DNA from: Bacteroidaceae bacterium
GTDB lineage: Bacteria > Bacteroidota > Bacteroidia > Bacteroidales > Bacteroidaceae
Length of the DNA stretch: 64,000 nucleotides
Assembly (NCBI GenBank): GCA_017442855.1
Contig: JAFSPM010000018.1
Coordinates: forward strand, 79,853-143,852
Direction: 5' to 3'
The translations under genes and the position numbers were made by a program. Each line of letters begins with the position of its first letter. Positions within the stretch are counted from its first letter, which is position 1. The notes beneath the pieces were generated by a model, which worked only from the letters and a program-made list of their open reading frames with translations, ran no database searches and was not told where the DNA came from. This document shows positions 29,117 through 39,134 of the stretch, piece by piece.

Positions 29117-30037
29117 TTATTTGTTGACTTGGAACTTGGTAATGCCATCACGCAGGAAACCAACTATTTGCTTGGCAGCTGCTATACCTGCATTGATATT
29201 GGCTTCAGCTGTCTGAGCACCCATCTTCTTAGGTGTAGCAAAATAGCGACCAGCAAACTTAGCAGCAAACTCTTCAGCAGCAGCTGGAGCAATGTCAGAC
29301 ACATACTTCAAATCCTCACGTTCCTCCATCAGTTTGATCAGGCCAGCCTCATCAATCACCTCCTTGCGAGCGGTATTAATAAGGATACCACCCTTCGGCA
29401 AACGATTCACCATCTCATAATTGATAGAGTTCTTGGTCTCAGGGGTAGCAGGAATATGTAGAGAAACGATATCACAGCTATCAAACAATGCCTCTGTTGA
29501 ATCTACAGCATGAACACCAGCTGCTTCAATAGCTTCCTTCGGACAGAATGCATCGTAGGCATAGATATCCATACCAAAGCCTTCTGCTATACGTGCCACG
29601 TTACGACCCACATTACCAAAGGCCAGGATACCTAATTTCTTACCCTTCAGTTCCGTACCTGCCTTACCGTTATAGAAGTTACGTACAGCAAATACCAGTA
29701 AGCCAAACACCAATTCGGCCACCGCATTGGAATTCTGACCAGGGGTGTTCATCACCACTACCTTGTGAGCAGTAGCAGCTGCTAAGTCCACATTGTCATA
29801 GCCGGCACCTGCACGTACCACAATCTTCAGTTGCTTGGCGGCATCCAATACCTCATTGTCAATGATATCACTACGGATAATCACTGCATCGGCATCCTTA
29901 ACCGCATCCAACAGCTGAGCCTTTTCTGTATATTTCTCCAGCAATGCCAGTTCATAGCCAGCACCTTCTATCTCCTGACGAATGCCGTCAACTGCCACCT
30001 TGGCAAACGGCTTCTCTGTTGCAATCAGTACTTTCAT
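29117..30037 (-). CDS. serA: 3-phosphoglycerate dehydrogenase (short form)
   Basis: A 306-aa NAD-dependent enzyme making 3-phosphohydroxypyruvate, the first step of serine synthesis. The NAD-binding stretch LGILAFGNVGRNVARIA and substrate or catalytic residues in VSLHIPATPETKNSI and NTARKEVIDE are visible. It is the short type without a C-terminal ACT domain, so classical serine feedback through ACT is not expected. It starts 4 bp after the serC stop: operon serC-serA-yigZ. Confidence 0.93.
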   Translation of the reverse strand: MKVLIATEKPFAKVAVDGIRQEIEGAGYELALLEKYTEKAQLLDAVKDADAVIIRSDIIDNEVLDAAKQLKIVVRAGAGYDNVDLAAATAHKVVVMNTPGQNSNAVAELVFGLLVFAVRNFYNGKAGTELKGKKLGILAFGNVGRNVARIAEGFGMDIYAYDAFCPKEAIEAAGVHAVDSTEALFDSCDIVSLHIPATPETKNSINYEMVNRLPKGGILINTARKEVIDEAGLIKLMEEREDLKYVSDIAPAAAEEFAAKFAGRYFATPKKMGAQTAEANINAGIAAAKQIVGFLRDGITKFQVNK

Positions 30038-30041
30038 CTTC

Positions 30042-31109
30042 TTAATGTTTTGATTCGAATAATTGCATGCAAGCCACCAAAGCCTTCACGCCTTCCAAAG
30101 GTTGAGCATTGTAGCAAGAAGCACGGAAACCACCTACATCACGATGGCCCTTCACGCCCACCATACCATTAGCCACAGCAAAGTCAAGGAATTCCTTCTC
30201 CAGATCTTTGTACTCGTCAGCCATCACGAAGCAGAGGTTCATCAGTGAACGATCCTCAGGAACTACCGTACCACGGAACAGCTTGTTGCGGTCAATTTCA
30301 TTATACAACATCTCAGCACGTTCCTTTGCACGACGGTCCATCTCCTCTACACCACCCGACTTCTTGATCCATCGCAATGTTTCCAAAGCTGAATAGATAG
30401 GCACTACAGGAGGAGTGTTGAACATTGACCCCTTAGAAACATGGGTGCGATAATCCAACATCGTAGGAATATAACGGCTCACCTTACCCAATTCATCATC
30501 CTTTACAATCACTAGTGTCACACCTGCCATAGCCAAGTTCTTTTGAGCACCGGCATAAATACACTTATACTTCTTCACGTCAATTGGACGACTAAAGATA
30601 TCTGACGACATATCAGCAATCATAGGCACAGGTACGTCTAAGTCCTTACGGATTTCGGTACCATAAATGGTGTTGTTAGTCGTGATGTGCAGATAGTCAA
30701 CATCCGTCGGACAAGTCCAGCCCTTAGGAATATAGGTAAAGTTCTTATCAGCAGAAGAGGCGACTTCCACCACCTCACCAAAACCCTTCGCTTCTTTGAG
30801 CGCCTTTTTAGCCCAAACACCAGTGTTCAGGTAAGCAGCTTTCTTCTCCAAGAAGTTATAAGGTATCATGCAGAACTCCAGACTGGCACCGCCACCCAGG
30901 AAGATTACCGAATAACCCTCTGGAATGTCAAGGATTTCTTTAATAAGAGCCACAGCCTCATCAACTACTGGCTGAAAATCTTTCGCACGATGGCTGATTT
31001 CCATCAGAGACAAACCAGAACCATTGAAATCAAGAATCTGTTGGGCAGTAGCCTCAATCACCTCACGTGGAAGGATAGAAGGGCCTGCATTGAAATTATA
31101 CTTCTTCAT
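30042..31109 (-). CDS. serC: Phosphoserine transaminase
   Basis: A 355-aa class-V PLP aminotransferase that converts phosphohydroxypyruvate to phosphoserine. The N-terminus [13 protein letters not shown] is diagnostic and the PLP lysine lies in [15 protein letters not shown]. It also fits the pyridoxine route (PdxC activity). It is the first gene of the serC-serA-yigZ operon, with a strong promoter 59 bp upstream. Confidence 0.96.
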   Translation of the reverse strand: MKKYNFNAGPSILPREVIEATAQQILDFNGSGLSLMEISHRAKDFQPVVDEAVALIKEILDIPEGYSVIFLGGGASLEFCMIPYNFLEKKAAYLNTGVWAKKALKEAKGFGEVVEVASSADKNFTYIPKGWTCPTDVDYLHITTNNTIYGTEIRKDLDVPVPMIADMSSDIFSRPIDVKKYKCIYAGAQKNLAMAGVTLVIVKDDELGKVSRYIPTMLDYRTHVSKGSMFNTPPVVPIYSALETLRWIKKSGGVEEMDRRAKERAEMLYNEIDRNKLFRGTVVPEDRSLMNLCFVMADEYKDLEKEFLDFAVANGMVGVKGHRDVGGFRASCYNAQPLEGVKALVACMQLFESKH

Positions 31110-31167
31110 AAAGCATTTGTTTATTTAATTATTCAGTTTTGTTACCTTTTTTTTATGAATTACGATG

Positions 31168-31198
31168 CGAAGTTAGCAATTTATTTGTTCATGACAAA
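31168..31198 (-). promoter_or_regulatory. Promoter of serC-serA-yigZ
   Basis: On the minus strand TTTG (31195-31198), a 19-bp gap, then TAACTTCG (31168-31175), one mismatch from TAnnTTTG. Confidence 0.65.
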
Positions 31199-31213
31199 GA
31201 AACACGAACTTTT

Positions 31214-32557
31214 TTATATTGCTTCTTCGATTATGGTTCGCATCCCTTTTATCTTTTCACCTGCCACCAATTTGAGCAACTGATTGACTTTCGCCCGTTT
31301 GACGGCAATAAAGGCATAATGGTCCTTCACGTCCACCTGCCCTAAGTCATTTCTGTCAAGACGACCTTTCTTATAAAAGAAACCCACCACATCCACTTTG
31401 TTGAGTTTATCTTTCTTGCCTCGGCCAATATAGATGGTAGCCCATTCCTGCTTAGGTGGCTTAGGCGTTTCTTCTGGCAATTCATACACGGGAGCATCGG
31501 CACCCACATAATCCGGTAGGTGTTCCTCTGGGCCAAGAATCATGTAAGCGCTTCCAGTGGCATCCCATCGTGCCGTGCGACCATTGCGGTGAGTAAAAGA
31601 TTCTTCATTGACAGGCAGATGGTAATGGATCACATTGTCTATGCCTGGGATATCCAACCCACGAGCCGCCAAGTCGGTGGATATCAACACAGGACATGTA
31701 CCATTGCGGAACTTATAGAGAGACCGTTCACGGTCATCTTGTTCCATACCACCATGGAACATGTCACAAGGGAAACGCTTGGCTTGCAAATAGCCCGTCA
31801 CACGTTCCACACTCTCCCGATAGTTCACAAACACTAGCGACGTCTGGTTGCCCAACTGACACAACAAACGGTAGAGAGTTTCCAATTTATCTTTTTCGGG
31901 AGAAGGCACCACTTGCAGCATTAAGTTAGTAGCACCATAGTTCGACTGTGAGAAATCCAGTTTGATAACTTTGTTCTTCAGCAGTTTCCCCTCTTCTGTA
32001 GTAGCCACTCCCGTAAACTGAGGTATCTCATCGGCATCCGTAGCCGAAAGCAGTACGCGTTTTCTCAAAGAAGGCAACTGACCAATCACCTCCGACATCT
32101 CATCCTGGAAGCCGAACTCCAAACACTTATCAAACTCATCGATGATGAGTGTCGTCACCGTCTTGGCGTTAAAGTTCCGTTTCTGAAGGTGGTCGTTCAT
32201 ACGACCGGGTGTTCCTACAATAACCTGTGGATGAATGCCGTTCATGGTACGATGTTCATCCATTGCCGGACGACCGCCATAGCAACTCATCACCCTGAAA
32301 GGTGTTCCCATCTGTTTGAACACTGTCTCTATCTGCAATGCCAATTCTCGGGAAGGTACCAGCACCACAGCTTGCACATCTTCGTTCTCTGCTTGCAGAC
32401 GCAACACCAAAGGCAACAAGAAAGCAATGGTCTTGCCCGATCCCGTAGGCGACAGCAACACCAGATTCTTATCCACGCCATAGGCTTCCAAAGTAGCCAA
32501 CTGCATGGGGTTCAATTCTTCTATCTTGAGATTTTTCAATATCTCACTCTGCTCCAT
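31214..32557 (-). CDS. DEAD-box-like RNA helicase (DbpA type, DEFD motif)
   Basis: An ATP-dependent RNA helicase of 447 aa. The Q-motif NPMQ, Walker A LSPTGSGKT, motif Ib and motif III LSATD are in place, and the C-terminal helicase half has STDLAARGLDIPG and HRNGRTAR. Motif II reads IIDEFDKCLEF, so the usual DEAD is DEFD. The C-terminal about 75 residues (IYIGRGKKDKLNKVDVVGFFYKK) match the DbpA RNA-binding domain, which in Escherichia coli targets 23S rRNA helix 92. The ATG at 32557 (MEQSEILK) was chosen; the longer frame to 32605 is unlikely. Confidence 0.88.
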   Translation of the reverse strand: MEQSEILKNLKIEELNPMQLATLEAYGVDKNLVLLSPTGSGKTIAFLLPLVLRLQAENEDVQAVVLVPSRELALQIETVFKQMGTPFRVMSCYGGRPAMDEHRTMNGIHPQVIVGTPGRMNDHLQKRNFNAKTVTTLIIDEFDKCLEFGFQDEMSEVIGQLPSLRKRVLLSATDADEIPQFTGVATTEEGKLLKNKVIKLDFSQSNYGATNLMLQVVPSPEKDKLETLYRLLCQLGNQTSLVFVNYRESVERVTGYLQAKRFPCDMFHGGMEQDDRERSLYKFRNGTCPVLISTDLAARGLDIPGIDNVIHYHLPVNEESFTHRNGRTARWDATGSAYMILGPEEHLPDYVGADAPVYELPEETPKPPKQEWATIYIGRGKKDKLNKVDVVGFFYKKGRLDRNDLGQVDVKDHYAFIAVKRAKVNQLLKLVAGEKIKGMRTIIEEAI

Positions 32558-32601
32558 ACCCTCAGTATTTTTTACAAAGATAGTGAAAGATATAGACAAA
32601 A

Positions 32602-32623
32602 ACAAATAAGCTAGCTTATTTGT
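32602..32623 (-). terminator. Perfect 22-bp palindrome, likely terminator of the GH25 gene
   Basis: A self-complementary sequence with centre AAGCTAGCTT forms a stem of about 9 bp with a 4-nt loop. On the minus strand it is followed by TTTTTG and sits just after the GH25 stop and ahead of the helicase. Confidence 0.65.
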
Positions 32624-32628
32624 GTTGA

Positions 32629-33441
32629 TTATCTAAGAGTGAGCTCTAGCAATTGCTCCAACGAACCATGATAGATGTCCAAATCCACTTGTTCCTGGAT
32701 GCCGGGTACGGTACCGACATCAGTATGTTGCCAGAAGTCCCAGCGTCCTTGGTATCGCACAGAATCCACATAATAATGAGCAATCCAGTAAGGATAATTA
32801 TCGAAAAGAGTGTCGTTCAGGTATTTTTCCTTAAACTTATAACTGGCATATATGATAGGCTTCACACCATAGTAAGCCTCCACCACATTGAGCCAAGTCT
32901 TTACGTTCTGTGCAAATTGTTGCCGATCCTTGTGCTTGGGCGACACCTCCACATCCAGCACTGGAGGCAGATCACCTGGTTGCAACTGTACCCTGCTGAT
33001 AAAGTATTGAGCTTGTCTTCGGGCATCGGTAGTAGGAATGAAATAATGGTAAGCTCCACGCACAAAGCCCCAGTCTTTAGCACGTTGGAAATTCTCTTGG
33101 AACGTGTCGTCAGTCAGGTCGCCACCTTCCGTAGCCTTCATAAATAAGAATCGTAAGGGGAATTCAGGGTCGTTTTGCGTAGTAGCCAAGGTGGGCCAAT
33201 CCACCACCCCTTGGAAGTGAGAGATGTCAATGCCATGTAACTGATACGAATAAGGCATGCACACCCCATAGCCCTTGTTGCCATAGCAAGGTTTCCAACG
33301 ATAGCTGTAGGGATTGACGAAGAAGAAATAGAATGCAACACCAAGTACCAGCACAATCCCAATGGCCAGCACATTACGCACCCAAAGAGGTTGCTCCTTG
33401 TTGCCTTTCTTCTTTCGTCTTGTTGTTCTTTTCTTCGGCAT
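32629..33441 (-). CDS. GH25 lysozyme (N,O-diacetylmuramidase), membrane-anchored
   Basis: A 270-aa protein. A basic N-terminus (KKRTTRRKKKG) and one transmembrane segment (about 23-42) are followed by a GH25 domain from HGIDISHFQG (Asp72) through LPPVLDVEVS, where the acidic pair typical of the family lies. GH25 enzymes cleave the beta-1,4 bond of peptidoglycan. The anchor suggests it acts in the periplasm. The gene is on the same strand as pfp upstream but separated from it by a hairpin. Confidence 0.9.
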   Translation of the reverse strand: MPKKRTTRRKKKGNKEQPLWVRNVLAIGIVLVLGVAFYFFFVNPYSYRWKPCYGNKGYGVCMPYSYQLHGIDISHFQGVVDWPTLATTQNDPEFPLRFLFMKATEGGDLTDDTFQENFQRAKDWGFVRGAYHYFIPTTDARRQAQYFISRVQLQPGDLPPVLDVEVSPKHKDRQQFAQNVKTWLNVVEAYYGVKPIIYASYKFKEKYLNDTLFDNYPYWIAHYYVDSVRYQGRWDFWQHTDVGTVPGIQEQVDLDIYHGSLEQLLELTLR

Positions 33442-33463
33442 ATCTCAAGAACTATATCCCTAT

Positions 33464-33512
33464 GGTGCTAAAGAGACTCCCTGCAAATCACAGGAAGTCT
33501 CTCAGAGCACCT
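33464..33512 (-). terminator. Hairpin after pfp, probable terminator
   Basis: An inner stem AGAGACT-CCTG / CAGG-AGTCTCT is enclosed by the outer stem GGTGCT / AGCACC. It lies between the pfp stop and the GH25 start. The T-run is weak, so it may instead be an mRNA-end stabiliser. Confidence 0.5.
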
Positions 33513-33529
33513 ATTATAATAAATGGCGT

Positions 33530-35173
33530 TTACGCTTTTTCCAGCTGGAGGGTCTTGGTTGGCTGATCGCAAACCTCTGACGGACCAAAGTACTGGATAG
33601 GACCAGGATAAACGAATGCTGTTTCCTTAGCCCACTTTGCACGGTTAGCCACCAGTGCCTTGAATGGAGCACCATTCAGGTCCACCAATGCCTTGCGAAT
33701 CACAGGTTTCATCTCACCGTTACGACGCTCCATATTGAACATCATGGTGATTGGAATACCACCGGCAATCCACTGTTCTGCAGGAGCAGTCAGGTTCTTC
33801 ACAGAAGCCATGTAACCAGTCTTGCCATTAGCAATCAGCACAGAAGCGGTGAAACCCAATGAGTAGCAGTAGTCAGCATCGAAGTTAGAAGGAGCTGCAC
33901 AACGGCCTTCATAACCGAAGAAGTGATGCAGGGCAGAGAACTTACCTACATACTTGCCTTCCTTCTTCCAAGCAGCCAGCTTGTTGCCTACCATCTCGCT
34001 CAGCAACTTCTCAGTCTCGATCAGTGATACCTGTACGTTTCCGTGTGGGTCACGCTCCAGTGACAGCTGACGAGCCACACCCTCTGGCAGAGAAGCATAG
34101 ATCTCAGCATTCACCTTGCTCAGGTTATCAATGATATACTGACGCTGCTTATTGGCAGGAATCTCAGCAAACTCAGCGCCCTTAGCGGCGAGCAGGTCGT
34201 TCAGCTCAGCAATCAGGCGCTTCATGGCAGGGATAAACTCAATCAAACCTTCAGGAATCAGTACGGTACCGAAGTTATTTCCATCAGCAGCACGGTCAGC
34301 CACTGTCTTAGCGATATCGGTCACGATATCATCCAGTGACAGATCCTTAGCTTCCACCTCCTCAGAGATGATGGTGTAGTTTGGCTGAACCTGCAGAGCG
34401 CACTCCAGTGCGATATGTGATGCAGAGCGCCCCATCAGCTTGATGAAGTGCCAGTACTTGCGGGCTGAGTTACAGTCGCGCTCAATGTTACCGATCACTT
34501 CAGAATAGGTCTTGCAAGCGGTATCGAAACCGAAAGAAGTCTCAATCTGGTCATTCTTCAAGTCACCGTCGATGGTCTTTGGGCAACCGATTACCTGAAT
34601 GCCATAGTTCTTAGCTGCATAATACTCAGCCAATACACAAGCGTTGGTATTTGAGTCGTCACCACCGATAATCACCACAGCCTTGATGTTCAGTTTCTTC
34701 AGGATCTCCAGACCCTTCTCGAACTGATCCACCTTCTCCAACTTAGTACGGCCAGAACCGATGATATCGAAACCGCCAGTATTACGATATTCGTCGATGA
34801 TCTCAGCTGTCAGTTCAATGTAGTTGTGGTCCACCAAGCCACCTGGGCCCATCAGGAAACCATACAAACGGTTAGCAGGGTTCAGTTTCTTCAGTCCGTC
34901 AAACAGACCTGACATCACATTGTGACCGCCAGGAGCCTGACCACCTGACAGAATCACACCCACATTCATTGGTGCGAAGTCAGCAGCTTCAGCAGCGTTC
35001 TCAAACTTGATCAGAGGCATTCCGTAAGTGTTAGGGAACAACTTCTTGATCTCTTCCTGGTCTGCTACAGACTGAGTAGGTTCACCAGCAACGGTCTTAA
35101 CATTTCCTCTCAAAGCCTTAGGCAGTTTGGGCTGATAAGCAGCCCTTGCGATTTGCAATGCACTTTTTGTCAT
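33530..35173 (-). CDS. pfp: Pyrophosphate--fructose 6-phosphate 1-phosphotransferase
   Basis: A 547-aa PPi-dependent phosphofructokinase, a reversible glycolytic step common in anaerobic Bacteroidota. The PPi-type signature GGDDSNTN (170-177) replaces the ATP-type GGDGS, and [11 protein letters not shown] (198-208) is the active-site block with the catalytic Asp. The long beta-type insert ([12 protein letters not shown] at 75-86) fits the long class-II enzymes. It has its own promoter upstream. Confidence 0.96.
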   Translation of the reverse strand: MTKSALQIARAAYQPKLPKALRGNVKTVAGEPTQSVADQEEIKKLFPNTYGMPLIKFENAAEAADFAPMNVGVILSGGQAPGGHNVMSGLFDGLKKLNPANRLYGFLMGPGGLVDHNYIELTAEIIDEYRNTGGFDIIGSGRTKLEKVDQFEKGLEILKKLNIKAVVIIGGDDSNTNACVLAEYYAAKNYGIQVIGCPKTIDGDLKNDQIETSFGFDTACKTYSEVIGNIERDCNSARKYWHFIKLMGRSASHIALECALQVQPNYTIISEEVEAKDLSLDDIVTDIAKTVADRAADGNNFGTVLIPEGLIEFIPAMKRLIAELNDLLAAKGAEFAEIPANKQRQYIIDNLSKVNAEIYASLPEGVARQLSLERDPHGNVQVSLIETEKLLSEMVGNKLAAWKKEGKYVGKFSALHHFFGYEGRCAAPSNFDADYCYSLGFTASVLIANGKTGYMASVKNLTAPAEQWIAGGIPITMMFNMERRNGEMKPVIRKALVDLNGAPFKALVANRAKWAKETAFVYPGPIQYFGPSEVCDQPTKTLQLEKA

Positions 35174-35212
35174 TTTCTTATCTCTAAATAAAGTTTAACC
35201 TTAATTGGACTG

Positions 35213-35244
35213 CAAATATCGCATTTTTTTCGAAGAAATGCAAA
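35213..35244 (-). promoter_or_regulatory. Promoter of pfp
   Basis: On the minus strand TTTG (35241-35244), a 20-bp gap, then GATATTTG (35213-35220), a one-mismatch -7 element. Confidence 0.5.
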
Positions 35245-35337
35245 TATTTATTTGATTGTTGCATTGCGATTAAGAATTATTTTACTATCTTTACCCCATG
35301 AATCCATTTAATCTAAATTTACAGGAGGGATAATATT

Positions 35338-35616
35338 ATGGCAAAAAGAAAAGATCTTAAGAAATTTGTTAATGAAGTATCAAGCGCATTGTTCGCTGAG
35401 TGTCTGGCCGCAAAATTGTATATTAAAGGCGTGAACCCACACATGGCTGACGAGGTTTTGACTGACATCTTGAAAACCCAGGATGATTTTCTGAGCCGTC
35501 TCAGTCACACAGAACCAGGAAACGTAAAGGGTTTCTACAAACAGTTCCATGCTGAGTTCGACAAGAAAGTTTCAGAGATAGTCGATGCAATCGATAAATT
35601 AACATTGACAGAATAA
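35338..35616 (+). CDS. Small conserved hypothetical protein
   Basis: I do not recognise a functional family. The 92-aa product is helical, without signal or membrane segment, and reads MAKRKDLKKFVNEVSSALFAE...; it is fairly basic at the start and acidic in the middle. It lies 2 bp ahead of the acyltransferase, so the pair is likely one operon. An AGGAGG-like stretch precedes the ATG by about 10 bp, which is notable because most genes here lack one. A near-consensus -7 element TATCTTTA is at 35286-35293. Confidence 0.7.
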   Translation: MAKRKDLKKFVNEVSSALFAECLAAKLYIKGVNPHMADEVLTDILKTQDDFLSRLSHTEPGNVKGFYKQFHAEFDKKVSEIVDAIDKLTLTE

Positions 35617-35618
35617 TA

Positions 35619-36164
35619 ATGAAGAAAAAACTATTCGGATTTATTTATTTTAAACTACTGGGATGGAAATATAACTTCACCGTTCCCATCGAAGAAAAAT
35701 GTGTTATCTGTGTGGCTCCACACACATCCAACTGGGACTTGTTTGTTGGCAAGCTCCTGTGGGGAGCTTTGGGAAAAGAAGCCAGTTTCCTTATGAAAAA
35801 GGACTGGTTCTTTTTTCCTTTAGGTCCTATCTTCCGCTGGATGGGAGGCATTCCTGTTGACCGTTCAAAAAAGACAGCACTGACCGAACAACTGGCCGTA
35901 CTTTTCCAACAACGCAAACAACTTTGTCTTGCCATCACGCCTGAAGGTACTCGCAAGGCCAATCCTCAATGGAAAAAAGGCTTCTATTACATAGCGATGA
36001 ATGCCAAAGTGCCCATCATGCTGTTTGGACTCGACTATGGTCACAAGATGGTAGAATGTACAAAATCATTCATCCCTACGGGTGACTTTGACAAAGACAT
36101 CATTGAAATCAAACAACATTTTAAGGATTACAAAGGGAAGCATCCTGATGAATTTGCTATATAA
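35619..36164 (+). CDS. 1-acyl-sn-glycerol-3-phosphate acyltransferase family protein
   Basis: A 181-aa glycerol acyltransferase-fold enzyme. The HX4D motif is APHTSNWDLFVG, the second motif is GGIPVDRSKKTA, and the third motif is AITPEGTRKANPQWKKGFYYIA. These small members acylate lysophospholipids or related lipids in the membrane. The substrate is not decided by the sequence. It starts 2 bp after the small protein gene; the downstream gene starts directly at its stop. Confidence 0.85.
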   Translation: MKKKLFGFIYFKLLGWKYNFTVPIEEKCVICVAPHTSNWDLFVGKLLWGALGKEASFLMKKDWFFFPLGPIFRWMGGIPVDRSKKTALTEQLAVLFQQRKQLCLAITPEGTRKANPQWKKGFYYIAMNAKVPIMLFGLDYGHKMVECTKSFIPTGDFDKDIIEIKQHFKDYKGKHPDEFAI

Positions 36165-39068
36165 TTGAAAACAAGACAATCCATACTATTCTTCTTACTG
36201 GTTGCAGTCCATTTACTGACGATGGCACAAACCCCACAGGACACACTATTGGTGGATATGAACTATTACTTAGGGGGCTACCAGGATCCTGATGTAAAGA
36301 TTGAGAAAGTAGCTGTTGACAGCATCAAGATTGATGATAATAATCATAAGCTGGACGTATTCGTCAACCTACGGTTGGCTTATATCCCCATGCGCCCTGA
36401 AAATGTGCAACAGATTTATAGCGATTTCAAAGGCCTCATCCCCAACGAATATAAAGACTACCAACTGACCATCCTCAGTGGCGAACGTGCCATCGAGCAA
36501 CTGATACCTAATTATTATACTACGAATAAAGACACGCTTCGCCTGTTTGGCCAACTGGAATACAAGGGAAATCCTTGGACGCTGAACCTGTCGCGCCCTT
36601 ACGCCCCTACCAAGGGACTGAGCAATCGTCACATCGCCTTGTGGCAAAGTCATGGCATCTACTACGACATCAAGCGTAAGGAATGGCGTTGGCAGCGCCC
36701 ACGCCTCTATGGCACCACCGAAGACCAGTTTACGCAAAGCATTGTGTTGCCTTTCCTCATTCCTATGTTGGAAAATGCAGGTGCCGTAGTCTATACACCT
36801 CGCGAGAGAGATATCCAGAGCAAGGAGGTAATTGTCGATAATGACGGTATGCAGTCTCGCTCCGAATACAAGGAGATAGAAAGCGACAAATCCAGTTGGA
36901 TGCAATGCGACAGTGCGGGCTTCGCTTACTGGAAACGTAACTACGAATACGGAGAAAACCCCTTCAAGATGGGTACCGCTCGCTATACTTTCACCGAGCG
37001 TGAGGGCAATGCTATGATACAATGGATGCCAGATATTCCAGCTTCAGGCGACTATGCCGTATATGTAAGCTACCAGACCCTACCCAACAGCATCTCTGAT
37101 GCCCATTACAAAATCTATCATTGTGGCACCGTCACTGACGTACAGGTAAACCAACAGATGGGTGGTGGCACCTGGGTCTATCTCGGCACATACCATTTTG
37201 GCAAGGGGCGTGACCAAAACAATATGGTGGAGCTTTCCAACCAAAGTGCAGAAAAAGGAGTCGTTACGGCTGATGCCGTACGTTTTGGCGGAGGCATGGG
37301 CAATATGCTTAGAGGAGGAACGCTGAGCGGTATGCCTCGCTACCTGGAGGGCGCCCGTTATTGGGCACAATGGGCAGGCATGCACGACAGCATCTACTCT
37401 ACCTACGAGGGCAAGAACGACTATAACGACGATATCAATGTGCGTTCCAAGACCATCAACTACCTCTCTGGAGGCTCTATCTTCAACCCTGATGAGATAG
37501 GCATGAAAGTGCCGTTCGAAACCGTTTTCTCCATACATAGCGATGCCGGCATCGCCAAGGAAGACAGCATCTTCGGTTCACTTACCGTCTATACCACTGA
37601 CTTCAACGAGGGATTGTTGGCCGCTGGCGTTGATCGCTATGCTTCCCGCGATCTGGCCGACCTGTTGCACACACAGGTCATCAACGACATCCGTGCCACC
37701 TACCCCAAGTACTGGCGCCGTCGTGCCATGTGGAACCGCAACTACTCCGAGACACGCATACCCGCCATGCCTTCAGCTATTTTGGAAACGCTGAGTCACC
37801 AGAACTTCGAGGATATGCGCTATGGCCATGACCCCAACTTCAAGTTCACCTTGGCACGAGCCATCTACAAGGCAGCTTTGCGCTTCATTGCCACACAACA
37901 TGGCACCGACTATGTAGTACAACCACTGCCTGTCACCCATTTTGCTACCCAGTTCAGCAACGAAAACACCTTGCAGTTGAGTTGGCAACCAAATCCAGAT
38001 CCTTTAGAGCCTACCGCTACCCCTGAGGGCTACATAGTCTATACCCGTATGGGAGACGGCGATTTCGATAATGGTGTGCGTGTCAACGATACTTCTATGA
38101 ACATCGAACTGTTGCCCGATGTGTTGTTCTCGTTCAAAGTCACCGCCATCAACAAGGGGGGCGAGAGTATGCCGAGCGAAATCCTCAGTGCCTACAAATC
38201 CTCACAGGAAACGGCAAAGGTGCTTGTCGTCAACGGCTTCGACCGCATAGCGCCACCAGCTGTTATCAACACTGCAGAGGAAGCAGGCTTCGACTTTGAT
38301 GCCGACCCAGGTGTGGCTTATCGTTATGACATCTCTACGGGTGGCAGACAAAGTAATTTCAGTCGCAAGGCACGTGAAAGTCTCCGTGGCGACAGTGGCA
38401 AGGAATGGGAAGGACTCACCTTTGGTGGGAACATGTTCAACTATCCCACCGTACATGGGCAAGCCATCGCCAAAGCAGCCATCTATAGCATTGCCTCCAC
38501 CAGCGATGAAGCGTTGGAAGCAGGCTATGTATCTACCGAAGGCTATGCCGCCATCGACTATATCTTAGGTATGGAGCGTGACGACCCCAATGCCCACCCA
38601 TTGTTTGGCCAGCAATACAAGACATTCAGTCCTGCCATGCAAAACGTGCTCCAGACCTACACCTCATCAGGAGGCAATGTGCTGGTCAGCGGCAGCTATA
38701 TAGGTACAGACATGCAAAGCTCTGCCGAGAGCCAATTTACCCAAAACGTCTTGAAATACCAGTTTGCCGACCAGCATCGTAGCACGGGTAATCTGATGGG
38801 AGCCTATGGCATGAACCGAACGGTGAAGATGCCTACCGCCCTGAATGCCAAGAGCTATGCCGTAAGCTCTGCCGATATCCTCACGGCCGTGGGTGATGCC
38901 TTTACGGCTATGGTCTATACCGACACCAACGAAAGTGCCGCTATAGCCTACAAGGGTACTGGCTATCGTTCCTTCTCCATGGGATTCCCCTTCGAGGCCA
39001 TCAACGACGCCACTGAACGTGAGCACATCATGGCATCCATCCTTCGCTTCCTCATCAATAGAGATTAA
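36165..39068 (+). CDS. Large secreted protein, golvesin/xanthan-lyase-like
   Basis: A 967-aa protein starting with a TTG immediately after the acyltransferase stop; the signal peptide (KTRQSILFFLLVAVHLLTMA) begins there, so no other start works. It has an amidase-3-like middle part (WQSHGIYYDIKRKEWRWQRPRLYGTTED, and later IHSDAGIAKEDS and ILETLSHQNFEDM, with His and Glu in the positions used for zinc in N-acetylmuramoyl-L-alanine amidases). A golvesin-C-like beta domain (YAVYVSYQTLPNSISDAHYKIYH) is inserted near residues 280-380, and a fibronectin-like domain is at about 590-680. The true substrate (murein or polysaccharide) is unresolved. Confidence 0.75.
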   Translation: MKTRQSILFFLLVAVHLLTMAQTPQDTLLVDMNYYLGGYQDPDVKIEKVAVDSIKIDDNNHKLDVFVNLRLAYIPMRPENVQQIYSDFKGLIPNEYKDYQLTILSGERAIEQLIPNYYTTNKDTLRLFGQLEYKGNPWTLNLSRPYAPTKGLSNRHIALWQSHGIYYDIKRKEWRWQRPRLYGTTEDQFTQSIVLPFLIPMLENAGAVVYTPRERDIQSKEVIVDNDGMQSRSEYKEIESDKSSWMQCDSAGFAYWKRNYEYGENPFKMGTARYTFTEREGNAMIQWMPDIPASGDYAVYVSYQTLPNSISDAHYKIYHCGTVTDVQVNQQMGGGTWVYLGTYHFGKGRDQNNMVELSNQSAEKGVVTADAVRFGGGMGNMLRGGTLSGMPRYLEGARYWAQWAGMHDSIYSTYEGKNDYNDDINVRSKTINYLSGGSIFNPDEIGMKVPFETVFSIHSDAGIAKEDSIFGSLTVYTTDFNEGLLAAGVDRYASRDLADLLHTQVINDIRATYPKYWRRRAMWNRNYSETRIPAMPSAILETLSHQNFEDMRYGHDPNFKFTLARAIYKAALRFIATQHGTDYVVQPLPVTHFATQFSNENTLQLSWQPNPDPLEPTATPEGYIVYTRMGDGDFDNGVRVNDTSMNIELLPDVLFSFKVTAINKGGESMPSEILSAYKSSQETAKVLVVNGFDRIAPPAVINTAEEAGFDFDADPGVAYRYDISTGGRQSNFSRKARESLRGDSGKEWEGLTFGGNMFNYPTVHGQAIAKAAIYSIASTSDEALEAGYVSTEGYAAIDYILGMERDDPNAHPLFGQQYKTFSPAMQNVLQTYTSSGGNVLVSGSYIGTDMQSSAESQFTQNVLKYQFADQHRSTGNLMGAYGMNRTVKMPTALNAKSYAVSSADILTAVGDAFTAMVYTDTNESAAIAYKGTGYRSFSMGFPFEAINDATEREHIMASILRFLINRD

Positions 39069-39078
39069 CACGTTTTTG

Positions 39079-39110
39079 TTTGCGTATATAGGCTTAATTA
39101 TGTAATTTTG
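39079..39110 (+). promoter_or_regulatory. Promoter of map-lepA
   Basis: TTTG (39079-39082), a 20-bp gap, and a perfect TAATTTTG (39103-39110), 24 bp before the map ATG. Confidence 0.75.
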
Positions 39111-39134
39111 CACGCAAAATAAAGAATCATCAAT

